This document shows, piece by piece, positions 18,455-26,204 of a DNA stretch of 44,070 nucleotides. The notes beneath the pieces are model-generated. The model saw nothing but the letters and a program-made list of their open reading frames with translations, did not search any database and was not told the DNA's origin. The translations under genes were made by a program, and so were the position numbers. The stretch is from positions 1 through 44,070 of the forward strand of contig JANWLH010000036.1 in NCBI GenBank assembly GCA_025450915.1, given 5' to 3'. Source of the DNA: Candidatus Limnocylindrales bacterium (lineage in GTDB: Bacteria; Chloroflexota; Limnocylindria; Limnocylindrales; CSP1-4). Within the stretch, counting starts at the first letter, position 1. Every line of letters begins with the position of its first letter.

Positions 18455-19423
18455 ATGCGCATCGTCGTCACCGGCGCAACCGGGTTCATCGGCGGGGTCG
18501 TCGCCCGGCAGCTGCGAGCCCGGGGCGACACGGTCGTCGCGATCGTCCGCAATCCGGCTGGAGCCACGGACCTGCGCGACCTCGGCGTCGAGCTGGTGGC
18601 CGGCGACCTGGGCGACGTGGCCTCGATCAGCGGTCAGCTCGCCGGGGCGGACGTGCTCGTGCACATGGCCGGTTCGTACCGGATCGGGATCGGGCTATCG
18701 GAGCGACCGGCGATGCTCGATGCGAACGTCGGCACGACGACCCGGCTGCTCGACGCCGCCGCGCAGGTGGGCACGCCGAGGATCGTCTATACCTCGACCG
18801 TCAATGTCTTCGGGAACACGCACGGCGAGGTCGTCGACGAGACCTACGTGCGGAACCTTGCCGAGGGCTTCCTCAGCTACTACGACCTGACCAAGTACCG
18901 GGCCCACGAGCTGGTTGCGGCGCGGATCGCCGGCGGGGCGCCGATCGTCGTCGCGATGCCCGGCGGGGTCTACGGCCCGGGCGACCACTCCGAGGCGGGC
19001 GGCCAGCTCGCCCTGGCCCACGCGGGCAAGCTGCGCTACATCGCACTCGGTGACACCGGCCTGAGCTGGACCTTCGTCGACGACGTCGCCGATGGGATCG
19101 TGCGGATCCTCGACCACGGCGGCCTGGGTGACTCGTACATCCTGAGTGGCCCGTCGCTCCTGCTGCGGGACGCGGTCGGAGCCGCAGCCATCGCCGGGCA
19201 CCGGCGCCCACCGCGGCTCGTCCTGCCGACCGGCCTGCTGCGCCTGTTCATCCCGCTGAGCCGGCGCTTCGGCGCCGTCGGCGGCCTGCCCGCCAACCTC
19301 GCCGAGACGATCCGGGCTGGTGACGGCGTCACCTATTGGGCTCGAGCGGCCAAGGCCGAGCGTGAGCTGGGCTTCCAGGCGCGTGACCTGGAGTCCGGAT
19401 TGCGCGCCACGTTCGGGTCGTAG
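18455..19423 (+). CDS. NAD-dependent epimerase/dehydratase family protein (extended SDR)
   Basis: The 322-residue protein has the nucleotide motif TGATGFIG (6-13) and the catalytic Tyr-Lys in YDLTKY near residue 144, with S-T upstream in YTSTVNVFG near 112. These are hallmarks of extended short-chain dehydrogenases, which act on nucleotide sugars or on hydroxy-ketone substrates. Overall pattern resembles dihydroflavonol-4-reductase-like members. It lies 13 bp after E2 and 15 bp before lipA, so it may be transcribed with the dehydrogenase genes, but no functional link is obvious. Substrate unknown. Confidence 0.8.
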   Translation: MRIVVTGATGFIGGVVARQLRARGDTVVAIVRNPAGATDLRDLGVELVAGDLGDVASISGQLAGADVLVHMAGSYRIGIGLSERPAMLDANVGTTTRLLDAAAQVGTPRIVYTSTVNVFGNTHGEVVDETYVRNLAEGFLSYYDLTKYRAHELVAARIAGGAPIVVAMPGGVYGPGDHSEAGGQLALAHAGKLRYIALGDTGLSWTFVDDVADGIVRILDHGGLGDSYILSGPSLLLRDAVGAAAIAGHRRPPRLVLPTGLLRLFIPLSRRFGAVGGLPANLAETIRAGDGVTYWARAAKAERELGFQARDLESGLRATFGS

Positions 19424-19426
19424 GCC

Positions 19427-19432
19427 TACACT
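19427..19432 (+). promoter_or_regulatory. -10 element TACACT, leaderless start of lipA
   Basis: TACACT lies exactly 6 nt before the lipA ATG and begins 3 bp after the preceding stop codon. lipA can thus be transcribed separately from the operon in front of it. Confidence 0.55.
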
Positions 19433-19438
19433 CCCGCC

Positions 19439-20527
19439 ATGGGACGCGAATTGCCGATCTTCGAGCCGCCCGGCGCCGCCGGCGCCCACCACACGGGCAC
19501 GGCCGGCCTGTCGATCGCCCTCGGCGGCGGCTACGGCCTGGACGCGAGCCCAGCCCCCGGCGACCCGAACGTCGTGCGCCGGCACCCCGACTGGATCAAG
19601 GCCCGGATCCCCTCCGGCGAGAACTACCACGACCTCAAGGCGCTCCTCCGCGGCCAGACCCTCAACACGGTCTGCGAGGAGGCCCACTGCCCGAACATCG
19701 CCGAGTGCTGGGACCAGCGGACCGCGACGATCATGATCCTGGGCGACACGTGCACCCGGGCCTGCGGCTTCTGCGCCGTGAAGACCGGCCGGCCGACGTG
19801 GTTCGACGACGATGAGCCCCGGCGGGTTGCCGAGGCGCTCGCGACGCTCGATCTGGAGCACGTCGTCATCACCAGCGTCGCCCGTGACGACCTGCCCGAC
19901 GGGGGAGCCGGGATCTTCGCCGAGACGATCCGCCAGGTCCGGACGAAGTCGCCGGGGATGGGCGTCGAGGTCCTGATCCCCGATTTCAACGGCACCGACG
20001 GGCCGTTGCAGACCGTGATGGACGCCCGGCCGGACATCCTCAACCACAACCTCGAGACCGTCGAGCGGCTCCAGAAGCCGGTCCGCAAGCGGGCGCGCTA
20101 CGGGCGCAGCCTGTCGGTCCTCGAGCGGGCCAAGGCGTATGCCGTGGCCGACGGCTGGACGGTCCACACGAAGTCGAGCCTGATGGTCGGCCTCGGCGAG
20201 ACGCGCGACGAGCTGAGCCAGGCCTTCCGCGATCTGCGGGCGGTCGATTGCGACATCCTCACGATCGGCCAGTACCTGCGGCCGTCGATGGACCACCTCG
20301 AGCTCATCCGCTACTACCACCCCGACGAGTTCGCCGAGATGAGGGCCGAGGCCCTCGAGCTGGGCTTCCGGCATGTCGAATCGGGGCCCCTCGTCCGGTC
20401 GAGCTATCACGCTCGCGACCAGGTCCCCGGCGCGGAGCTGCGTCGGGCCCGGCGCCAGGCGACGATCGACGCCCAGGGCCGGGTCGTTCCGGGAGTCGCC
20501 GCCCTGCCGGACGCGCTGGCCGGCTGA
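19439..20527 (+). CDS. lipA: Lipoyl synthase
   Basis: The 362-residue radical-SAM enzyme inserts two sulfurs into octanoyl groups on lipoyl domains. The auxiliary cluster ligands are C79, C84 and C90 (CEEAHCPNIAEC) and the radical-SAM ligands are C105, C109 and C112 (CTRACGFC). The serine ligand lies in the C-terminal SSYHARD. All parts needed for activity are present. The first 45 residues, rich in Gly and Ala, precede the usual start of the fold. Placement beside the E1/E2/E3 genes fits its role in maturing the E2 lipoyl arm. No lipB or lplA lies in the window. Confidence 0.95.
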   Translation: MGRELPIFEPPGAAGAHHTGTAGLSIALGGGYGLDASPAPGDPNVVRRHPDWIKARIPSGENYHDLKALLRGQTLNTVCEEAHCPNIAECWDQRTATIMILGDTCTRACGFCAVKTGRPTWFDDDEPRRVAEALATLDLEHVVITSVARDDLPDGGAGIFAETIRQVRTKSPGMGVEVLIPDFNGTDGPLQTVMDARPDILNHNLETVERLQKPVRKRARYGRSLSVLERAKAYAVADGWTVHTKSSLMVGLGETRDELSQAFRDLRAVDCDILTIGQYLRPSMDHLELIRYYHPDEFAEMRAEALELGFRHVESGPLVRSSYHARDQVPGAELRRARRQATIDAQGRVVPGVAALPDALAG

Positions 20528-20603
20528 ACCGGTCGTCAAGGACAGCCGCACCGGCTGCCTGGGCCGGCCGTAGGCCCGGGACGTCGGCGAATCGCCCGTG
20601 GGC

Positions 20604-20609
20604 TATCCT
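20604..20609 (+). promoter_or_regulatory. -10 element TATCCT, leaderless start
   Basis: TATCCT lies exactly 6 nt before the ATG at 20616. This overlaps and argues against the longer frame that would start at 20598. Confidence 0.6.
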
Positions 20610-20615
20610 CAGGCG

Positions 20616-21668
20616 ATGGCGACCATCTCGCGCAAGACGGCCCTCGCGGAGCTCCACTGCCACCTCGGCGGGGCGGTGACCCCGTCGATCATGTGGGGCA
20701 TCGCCCACGCCCAGGGGATCAAGCTCCCGACCAAGGACTACTGGGAATTCCGGGACATGATCACCGTCTCCAACAAGCGCAGCCGGAGCTTCGACGGCTA
20801 CCTCCAGCTCTTCCACTGGACGGAGCTGATCCAGTCATCGCCGCTGGCCGTCGAGCGCTCGGTCTACGAGGTCGTCGGTGGCGCCTACCGCAAGAACAAC
20901 ATCACGACCACCGAGCTGCGTTTCAACCCGATGAAGCGCAACCGGGGTGGCGAGCAGGATCTGGACCACATCATCGCGGCCGCAGTCCGGGGCATGGACC
21001 GGGCGTCGCTCGAGTACCCGGTCAAGCCCGGGCTGATCTTCTGCCTTGATCGAGCCTTCCCGTTCGAGCTCAACGAGATCCTGGTCGAGAAGGCGATCGT
21101 CTGGCACGACCGGGGCGTCGTCGGCATCGACATCGCCGGTCCGGAGAGCTCGACGTTCCGGGTCGCCGACTACAAGCGTCTCTTCCGGCGAGCCCGCCAG
21201 TTCGGCCTGGGCCTCACCGTCCATACCGGTGAGTCGGGGCCGATCGAGGAGGTTGCCCGGGTGGTCGAGCTCCTCGAGCCCGACCGGATCGGGCACGGCG
21301 TGAAGGCGGCCTACGACCCGCGGGCGCTGGAGATGCTCCGCGAGCGGGCGATCGTCCTCGAGATCTGCCCCACCTCGAACCTCAACACGGGCGTCGTGTC
21401 GAGCTGGGAGGAGTTCCGCTGGATCTTTGACCAGTTCCGGCGCAACGAGGTCCGCTTCTCGATCAACACCGACGGCCCGGAGATGCTCAAGACCTACATC
21501 CGCGACGAGCTCCAGACGCTCGGCCGGCTGGGGATCCTCTCGACCGACGACCAGCGCATCGCGATCGACACGGCCCTCGGTGCGTCGTTCGTGCCCAACG
21601 TGACCGACGTCATCCCGGCAGTCCTCGAGCCGGCCCGGCGCGCCGAGGTCGAGCGCGAGGAGGCCTGA
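20616..21668 (+). CDS. Adenosine deaminase-family protein with a changed metal-site motif
   Basis: The 350-residue metal-dependent hydrolase has a TIM-barrel type sequence. Metal and catalytic motifs in order: H14 and H16 in ELHCHLGG, H203 and E206 in VHTGES, H227 in RIGHGVK, and D286 in SINTDGPEM. The classical adenosine deaminase has two adjacent Asp at the last motif (T-D-D-P); here the second is G287. CPTSNLNTG (251-259) is conserved. Deamination of adenosine or another aminopurine is likely, but the Asp-to-Gly change near the substrate suggests an altered substrate. The start follows the -10 spacing. It stands alone and converges on the regulator at 21684. Confidence 0.82.
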   Translation: MATISRKTALAELHCHLGGAVTPSIMWGIAHAQGIKLPTKDYWEFRDMITVSNKRSRSFDGYLQLFHWTELIQSSPLAVERSVYEVVGGAYRKNNITTTELRFNPMKRNRGGEQDLDHIIAAAVRGMDRASLEYPVKPGLIFCLDRAFPFELNEILVEKAIVWHDRGVVGIDIAGPESSTFRVADYKRLFRRARQFGLGLTVHTGESGPIEEVARVVELLEPDRIGHGVKAAYDPRALEMLRERAIVLEICPTSNLNTGVVSSWEEFRWIFDQFRRNEVRFSINTDGPEMLKTYIRDELQTLGRLGILSTDDQRIAIDTALGASFVPNVTDVIPAVLEPARRAEVEREEA

Positions 21669-21683
21669 CGGCGGCGACGCCGG

Positions 21684-22424
21684 TCAGTCCGGCCGGCCGC
21701 TGATCCGGTACGTGCAGCAGCGGTCGCCGTTGGCGATGTGCGTCTCCCGGACGACATCCGCGCCGAGCACGTCCTGGAAGAGGGCCAGCTCGGCCTCGCA
21801 GGCCGCCGGATCCCCCGACGCCACGTGGAAGATCGCGCAGTTGTGCTCGCGCAGGCGGATCGTGCCGTCGGCCGACAGCTCGGCAGCGCACAGGTAGCCC
21901 TGCTCGTCCTGGATGACGGCGAGCTCGCGGACGCGCTCGAAGAACGGGGCCTCGCTGCCCGGGCTCTCTTCGAGTCGGCGCTGGATGCGCTCCGTGGTCT
22001 GGGCGCGGCGGGCCTCGAAGACCCGGTCGACGAGCTCGCGGCCACCGACCGCGTCGATCGCGGCGATCAGGCCGGCGGCCAGGCCGTCGTAGTTCGACGG
22101 GAAGAGCTGCTGGGCATTCTGGGTGACGTCATACAGGTGGCGCGGCCGGCCGACGCCGTGGCGTTCGGTGCGGCGCGAGACGAGTCCGTCGGCCTCGAGG
22201 AACCGGAGCTGCTGGAGGACCCCGGTCCGGCTGGCACCGACCAGCGCGGCCAGGTGATCCGGTGAGCTCGGTCCGTTCGTCCGCAGCGCCAGGACCAGCT
22301 CCCGGCGGAGGGTCGGCGCATGGCCGTTCGGGTGGGCGACGGGGCCGCCCCCTGGGGCGGTGGCGTGATGACGCGCCTGCAGCGAGTCGTTGGGGTGCGG
22401 CGAATCGAGGCTTGGGCCCTCCAT
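21684..22424 (-). CDS. SufR-like iron-sulfur transcriptional regulator
   Basis: The 246-residue protein has a winged HTH (about residues 40-100) of the DeoR/MarR type: SPDHLAALVGASRTGVLQQL, then a wing with GVGRPRHLYDVT. The C-terminal domain has the SufR cysteine set: C196 in REHNCAIF, C209 in DPAACEAE, and C236/C237 in GDRCCTYRI. SufR proteins bind a [4Fe-4S] cluster and repress suf genes; no suf genes adjoin here. The first 35 residues are an unstructured lead. A GTG at 22427 directly before the ATG is an equally possible start. It is divergent from the acyl-CoA dehydrogenase gene across a 99-bp gap and may control it. Confidence 0.82.
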   Translation of the reverse strand: MEGPSLDSPHPNDSLQARHHATAPGGGPVAHPNGHAPTLRRELVLALRTNGPSSPDHLAALVGASRTGVLQQLRFLEADGLVSRRTERHGVGRPRHLYDVTQNAQQLFPSNYDGLAAGLIAAIDAVGGRELVDRVFEARRAQTTERIQRRLEESPGSEAPFFERVRELAVIQDEQGYLCAAELSADGTIRLREHNCAIFHVASGDPAACEAELALFQDVLGADVVRETHIANGDRCCTYRISGRPD

Positions 22425-22432
22425 CACGGGTG

Positions 22433-22438
22433 AGGCTA
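22433..22438 (-). promoter_or_regulatory. -10 element TAGCCT of the SufR-like gene
   Basis: On the minus strand TAGCCT lies 5 nt before GTG 22427 and 8 nt before ATG 22424. Either could be the first codon of a leaderless message. Confidence 0.45.
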
Positions 22439-22511
22439 GCAGAGGGTCGTCAAAGCCGCTCGCCCTGCCCGGCCCGCGCTGCGGCCGGCCCGCCGGCCGG
22501 CTCGCCCGGTG

Positions 22512-22517
22512 TACCCT
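22512..22517 (+). promoter_or_regulatory. -10 element TACCCT, leaderless start
   Basis: TACCCT lies exactly 6 nt before GTG 22524. This supports 22524 over the in-frame GTG at 22509, which the element overlaps. Confidence 0.5.
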
Positions 22518-22523
22518 CCGGCT

Positions 22524-23708
22524 GTGGACCTCGACCTTTCCCCGGAGCATTCGCTCCTCCGCGAGACCATCCGGGCGTTCATGCTGGGCGAGGTCGACGG
22601 CCAGGTCGACGAGCACGAGAAGGCCCGCCGCTTTCCTCGCCAGATCGTCGATCGCCTGGGCAGCCTCGGCTGGCTCGGCATCCCGTTCCCCGAGGACGAA
22701 GGCGGCTCGGGCCTCGACACGCTGGCGTATGCGATCGCGGTCGAGGAGATCGGCCGGGTGTGGGGATCCCTCGGGCTGATCGTCGCCGCCCACACCAGCC
22801 TCGGCTGCGGGCCGCTGCACATGTCCGGAAGCGCCGCCCAGAAGCACCAGTTCCTCGTGCCGATGGCCGAAGGCAAGGTGATCGGCGCCTACGGGCTCAC
22901 GGAGCCGGGAGCAGGTTCCGACTCGGGTGGGACGCGGACCACCGCGCGCTTCGAGGCCGGCACCGACGGCGGCTCGTGGGTCATCGACGGCGGCAAGCGG
23001 TTCATCACGAATGCCGGCCAGGCCGGCACGTACATCGTCACGGCCCGCACGGGAACGCGGCCCAGGGCTGGCGGAGAGGGTGACGGCGGCGCGGAGATCA
23101 GCGCGTTCATCGTCCCGGCCGATACGCCCGGCTTCAGCATCGGCCGGCTCGAGGAGAAGATGGGCCTCCACGCCTCGGCGACCGGCGAGCTGATCTTCGA
23201 GGGTGCCCGGGTGCCCGCGGCGAACCTGCTCGGCGAGCGCGGCGACGGCTTCAGGATCGCCCTGCGCACGCTCGACGGGGGCAGGATCAGCATCGGCGCC
23301 CTGGCCGTCGGCCTGGCCCAGGCGGCGCTCGACGCGGCCATCCCGTATGCCCAGACCCGCCGGCAGTTCGGCCGGCCGATCGGCACGTTCCAGGGCGTCG
23401 CCTTCATGGTCGCCGACATGGCCACCGAGATCGAGGCAGCGCGCCAGCTCGTCTGGCGGGCGGCCTGGCTCAAGGACCAGGACCGCGACTACGGCCTCGC
23501 GGCCGCCCAGGCCAAGCTCTTCGCCTCGGAGGTCAGCGCCCGGGCGACCAATGCCGCGATCCAGGTCCACGGCGGCTACGGCTACATCGAGGAGTACAAG
23601 GTCGAACGCTTCCTGCGCGACGCCAAGCTGACCGAGATCGGCGAGGGCACGAGCCAGATCCAGCGCCTCGTGATCGCCCGGAAGATTCTCGGCCTGCGGG
23701 TCGTCTGA
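22524..23708 (+). CDS. Acyl-CoA dehydrogenase (short-chain type)
   Basis: The 394-residue flavoprotein oxidises an acyl-CoA to the 2-enoyl-CoA and passes electrons to ETF. The FAD/substrate motif YGLTEPGAGSDSGG is near residue 123, ITNAG near 157, and the catalytic base E374 lies in GEGTSQIQRLVIARKIL near the C-terminus, the position used by short- and medium-chain enzymes. A 12-residue Gly-rich insert (RAGGEGDGGAE) lies in the middle beta domain. Divergent placement from a SufR-like regulator suggests control by redox or iron-sulfur status. Chain length preference is not readable. Confidence 0.9.
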   Translation: MDLDLSPEHSLLRETIRAFMLGEVDGQVDEHEKARRFPRQIVDRLGSLGWLGIPFPEDEGGSGLDTLAYAIAVEEIGRVWGSLGLIVAAHTSLGCGPLHMSGSAAQKHQFLVPMAEGKVIGAYGLTEPGAGSDSGGTRTTARFEAGTDGGSWVIDGGKRFITNAGQAGTYIVTARTGTRPRAGGEGDGGAEISAFIVPADTPGFSIGRLEEKMGLHASATGELIFEGARVPAANLLGERGDGFRIALRTLDGGRISIGALAVGLAQAALDAAIPYAQTRRQFGRPIGTFQGVAFMVADMATEIEAARQLVWRAAWLKDQDRDYGLAAAQAKLFASEVSARATNAAIQVHGGYGYIEEYKVERFLRDAKLTEIGEGTSQIQRLVIARKILGLRVV

Positions 23709-23714
23709 CCCGGC

Positions 23715-24194
23715 TCAGGGGTTCCCGCCGCCCCCGCCGTCGCTCCCGTTGCCGCCATCACCGGCCGCCGTCGTCAGGATCTGTCGGAGCGTGTCCCGGA
23801 ACTTCGTGGCCCACGGCCCCTGGCCGGCCACCACGTACGGCGACGGATCGACCGACTCGTAGGTCTCCGGATCCGTGACGAAGCTCATGGCGCATTGCGA
23901 GACGCTGCTCGAGAGCCGTGACCAGGTCGCGGCGTCGGCAAAGATGAAGATGTGGATCCGGACCGGAGCGAGCTGGTCGAGGCCGGACGCCGTGAACCCG
24001 ATCGCCGTCGGCACCAGGTTCGAGTCCTTGCAGCCGGCATCGCCCGAGACCTGGTTGGTGACGCTGATCCCCGCGTCGCCGAGCAGCGAGGCGATCGATG
24101 GGAAGTTGGCCGGCGACGGTGCCGGCAGGTCCGAGACACGGGTCCCGCAGCCGGCCAGGAGCAGGGCCAGCAGGCCGATCAGGATCCGCGACAT
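23715..24194 (-). CDS. Small secreted lipoprotein of unknown function
   Basis: The 159-residue protein begins with a short type II signal peptide, MSRILIGLLALLLAGC, with the lipobox LAGC at 13-16. A globular part follows with Cys at about 55 and 100, which could form a disulfide, and the C-terminus ends in a Gly/Asn/Ser run. The TAGCCT hexamer 6 nt upstream supports the start. It converges on the acyl-CoA dehydrogenase (6 bp between stops). No family recognised. Confidence 0.75.
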   Translation of the reverse strand: MSRILIGLLALLLAGCGTRVSDLPAPSPANFPSIASLLGDAGISVTNQVSGDAGCKDSNLVPTAIGFTASGLDQLAPVRIHIFIFADAATWSRLSSSVSQCAMSFVTDPETYESVDPSPYVVAGQGPWATKFRDTLRQILTTAAGDGGNGSDGGGGGNP

Positions 24195-24200
24195 GGGCCG

Positions 24201-24206
24201 AGGCTA
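24201..24206 (-). promoter_or_regulatory. -10 element TAGCCT, leaderless start of the lipoprotein gene
   Basis: On the minus strand TAGCCT lies exactly 6 nt before the ATG at 24194, with no Shine-Dalgarno sequence. Confidence 0.5.
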
Positions 24207-24332
24207 CCACCAGCCTCGATGGCCCGCGCCGGGAGCCCCAAGCCGACCCCGGTATCGTAGGATTGGGGTGCCGAGGCGCTCACCGACGGTCCTTCCGTCG
24301 TGCCCAATCGCCGCGCCCGCACCGAGGACCCA

Positions 24333-25157
24333 GTGCCCGACGTCCGACCCTTTCGCGCTCTCCGCTACGAGTCGGATGTCGTCGGCGACCTGGCGGCGGT
24401 CGTCAGCCCGCCCTACGACCTGATCGATCCGACCCAGGCCGTCGACCTGCTCAACCGCCACCCGAAGAACGCCGTCCGGCTCGACCTGCCGCTCGGCGAG
24501 CAGGGCGACGGTCCCGACGACCGCTACCGACGAGCGGCCCGGACGTTCGCCGCCTGGCGCTCCGACGGCACGTTCCGCAAGGACCCCCGGCCGTCGCTCT
24601 ACGCCTACGAACAGCTGCCGGGCGGCACCGACGGCGCCAATGGTCCGGTCCGGCGTGGCTTCTTCGGCCGCCTCCGCCTCGAGCCGTTCGGGGCCGGCGC
24701 CGGCGTCGAGCCCCGGGAGGCGGCCGGGTCGGCCCAGCGCGAAGATCGCTACAAGCTCCTCCGGGCGACCGGTGTCAATACCAGCCCGATCGTGGTCCAG
24801 CTGGCGGGCCCGACGAGCCAGGCAGCGCGGATCCTGGCCGCCGTCGGCGGCGGAACCCCGGATGTCGAGTTCTGCGATGCGAGCGGCGTTCGCCACCGCG
24901 TCTGGGCCCTTGCCGCCGAGGGCCCGGACGCCGAGAAGGTCGCGACCCTGCTCGCCGCCGCCGACTCCGGTCCGGTCACGATCGTCGACGGCCAGGCGCG
25001 CTACGAGTCCGCGTTGCGCTACCGTGACGAGCGCCGGATGAGCCGCTCCTGCGAGGAGGATCCGGCGTTCGACTACATACTTGCCCTGTTCGTCGACGCG
25101 CCCGATGCGGACACCCAGCCGCCCACCGGCCTCGTCCTCAATCCCCACGAGTGGTAG
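24333..25157 (+). CDS. DUF1015-family protein, C-terminally shortened
   Basis: The 274-residue protein begins VPDVRPFRALRYE, then VVSPPYDLI, both typical of the DUF1015 family. The central conserved segment normally reads DGHHRYETA; here it is VDGQARYESAL, losing both histidines. The frame stops soon after, at LVLNPHEW, whereas most members run to about 400 residues or more; the usual C-terminal third is absent and no remnant follows, since the next gene starts 4 bp later. The GTG at 24333 is chosen because the family starts there; GTG 24300 is an alternative. Function of the family is not well defined. Confidence 0.75.
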   Translation: MPDVRPFRALRYESDVVGDLAAVVSPPYDLIDPTQAVDLLNRHPKNAVRLDLPLGEQGDGPDDRYRRAARTFAAWRSDGTFRKDPRPSLYAYEQLPGGTDGANGPVRRGFFGRLRLEPFGAGAGVEPREAAGSAQREDRYKLLRATGVNTSPIVVQLAGPTSQAARILAAVGGGTPDVEFCDASGVRHRVWALAAEGPDAEKVATLLAAADSGPVTIVDGQARYESALRYRDERRMSRSCEEDPAFDYILALFVDAPDADTQPPTGLVLNPHEW

Positions 25158-25161
25158 GACC

Positions 25162-26031
25162 ATGACCGAAACCCCGACGGGCGTCAGGCCGATGGCTCCC
25201 AGCGTGCCAACCCGCCCCGTCCGCAAGGACGAGATCGAGCTGAGCGACCGGGGCATCTACATCGAGTCGTGGCTGCCCGAGCGGCGCTCGCGCCGCCGGC
25301 CACTCCTGTTCGTCCACGGCGAGCTCGCCGGATCGTGGGTCTGGGAGCACCACCTCCAGTACTTCGCCGCCCGCGGCTGGGAAGGCCACGCGCTCAACCT
25401 GCGCAACCACTTCTGGTCGCAGACCGCCGATCCGACGACCCTCTCGTTCGACACGTACACCGAGGACGTCCTCGAGGCGATCGAGCGCCTGGGCTCGTCG
25501 GTCGTGGTCGTCGGCCACGGCATGGGCGGACTCCTCGCCCTCAAGGCCGTCGAGCGGCACCCGGTCGGCGGCCTGGTCCTGCTGTCCTCGGAGCTGCCCA
25601 AGGAGCTCCGCCCACCGGCCCACGCCCACGAGCTCCGGGAGATCCCCGACGTCTACGGGCGTGACCTCCTCGGCTGGGAGACCCTGCCCGAGCGCCTCCA
25701 GCGCGACCATCGCGACCTCGCCCTGGCCGACATCCTGCGGATCCAGCATCTCCTCGGCCAGAAGCCGCACGAGTCCGGCGCCGCCCGGCGCCAGATGATC
25801 TCGGGGATCCCGATCGAGCGCGGCAGGCTCGCGAACATCCCGACCCTGGTGATCGGCGCGGGCCTCGACCGCTACGTTCCCGAGGCCTCGAGCGAGCGCC
25901 TCGCCGAATGGCTCTCCGCTGAATACGAGCCGTTCGGTGCCCACTCCCACTTCGGCCTCGTCCTGGGCGAAGCGAGCCACCTCCAGGTGGCCGAGACCGT
26001 GCGGGCATTCCTCGAGGCGAATCACCTGTAG
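25162..26031 (+). CDS. Alpha/beta hydrolase-fold protein without the nucleophile serine
   Basis: The 289-residue protein has the alpha/beta-hydrolase pattern: LLFVHGELAGSWVWEHH (48-64), LNLRNHFWS, then the nucleophile elbow VVVVGHGMGGLLAL. At the elbow the catalytic Ser is replaced by Gly (G120; codon GGC). A possible acid lies in GAGLDRYVP and a His-rich segment SHFGLV-ASHLQ near the end. It may be a non-hydrolytic member (as in some lyases and binding proteins) or use another residue. It follows the DUF1015 gene by 4 bp, so the two are probably one operon, and it ends about 55 bp before tRNA-Glu. Confidence 0.78.
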   Translation: MTETPTGVRPMAPSVPTRPVRKDEIELSDRGIYIESWLPERRSRRRPLLFVHGELAGSWVWEHHLQYFAARGWEGHALNLRNHFWSQTADPTTLSFDTYTEDVLEAIERLGSSVVVVGHGMGGLLALKAVERHPVGGLVLLSSELPKELRPPAHAHELREIPDVYGRDLLGWETLPERLQRDHRDLALADILRIQHLLGQKPHESGAARRQMISGIPIERGRLANIPTLVIGAGLDRYVPEASSERLAEWLSAEYEPFGAHSHFGLVLGEASHLQVAETVRAFLEANHL

Positions 26032-26085
26032 GCGCTCGCTGGTATCATTCCGGCCGGTCCGGCGCTCGCCGCCATCGGCCGACCT

Positions 26086-26162
26086 GCCGCATTCGTCTAG
26101 AGGCCCAGGACACCGCCCTCTCAAGGCGGAGATCACCGGTTCGAATCCGGTATGCGGTACCA
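26086..26162 (+). tRNA. tRNA-Glu (anticodon CTC), CCA encoded
   Basis: A 7-bp acceptor stem (26086-26092 with 26152-26158, first pair G-U), D arm GTCTAGAGGCCCAGGAC, anticodon stem CCGCC/GGCGG with loop CTCTCAA (anticodon CTC), T arm with TTCGAAT, and an encoded CCA at 26160-26162 give a complete cloverleaf. TATCAT at 26043-26048 may be its -10. Confidence 0.95.
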
Positions 26163-26204
26163 GCGATTCGATGGCCGGCTGGAGTGCACGCCCAGGAGGG
26201 CCCC

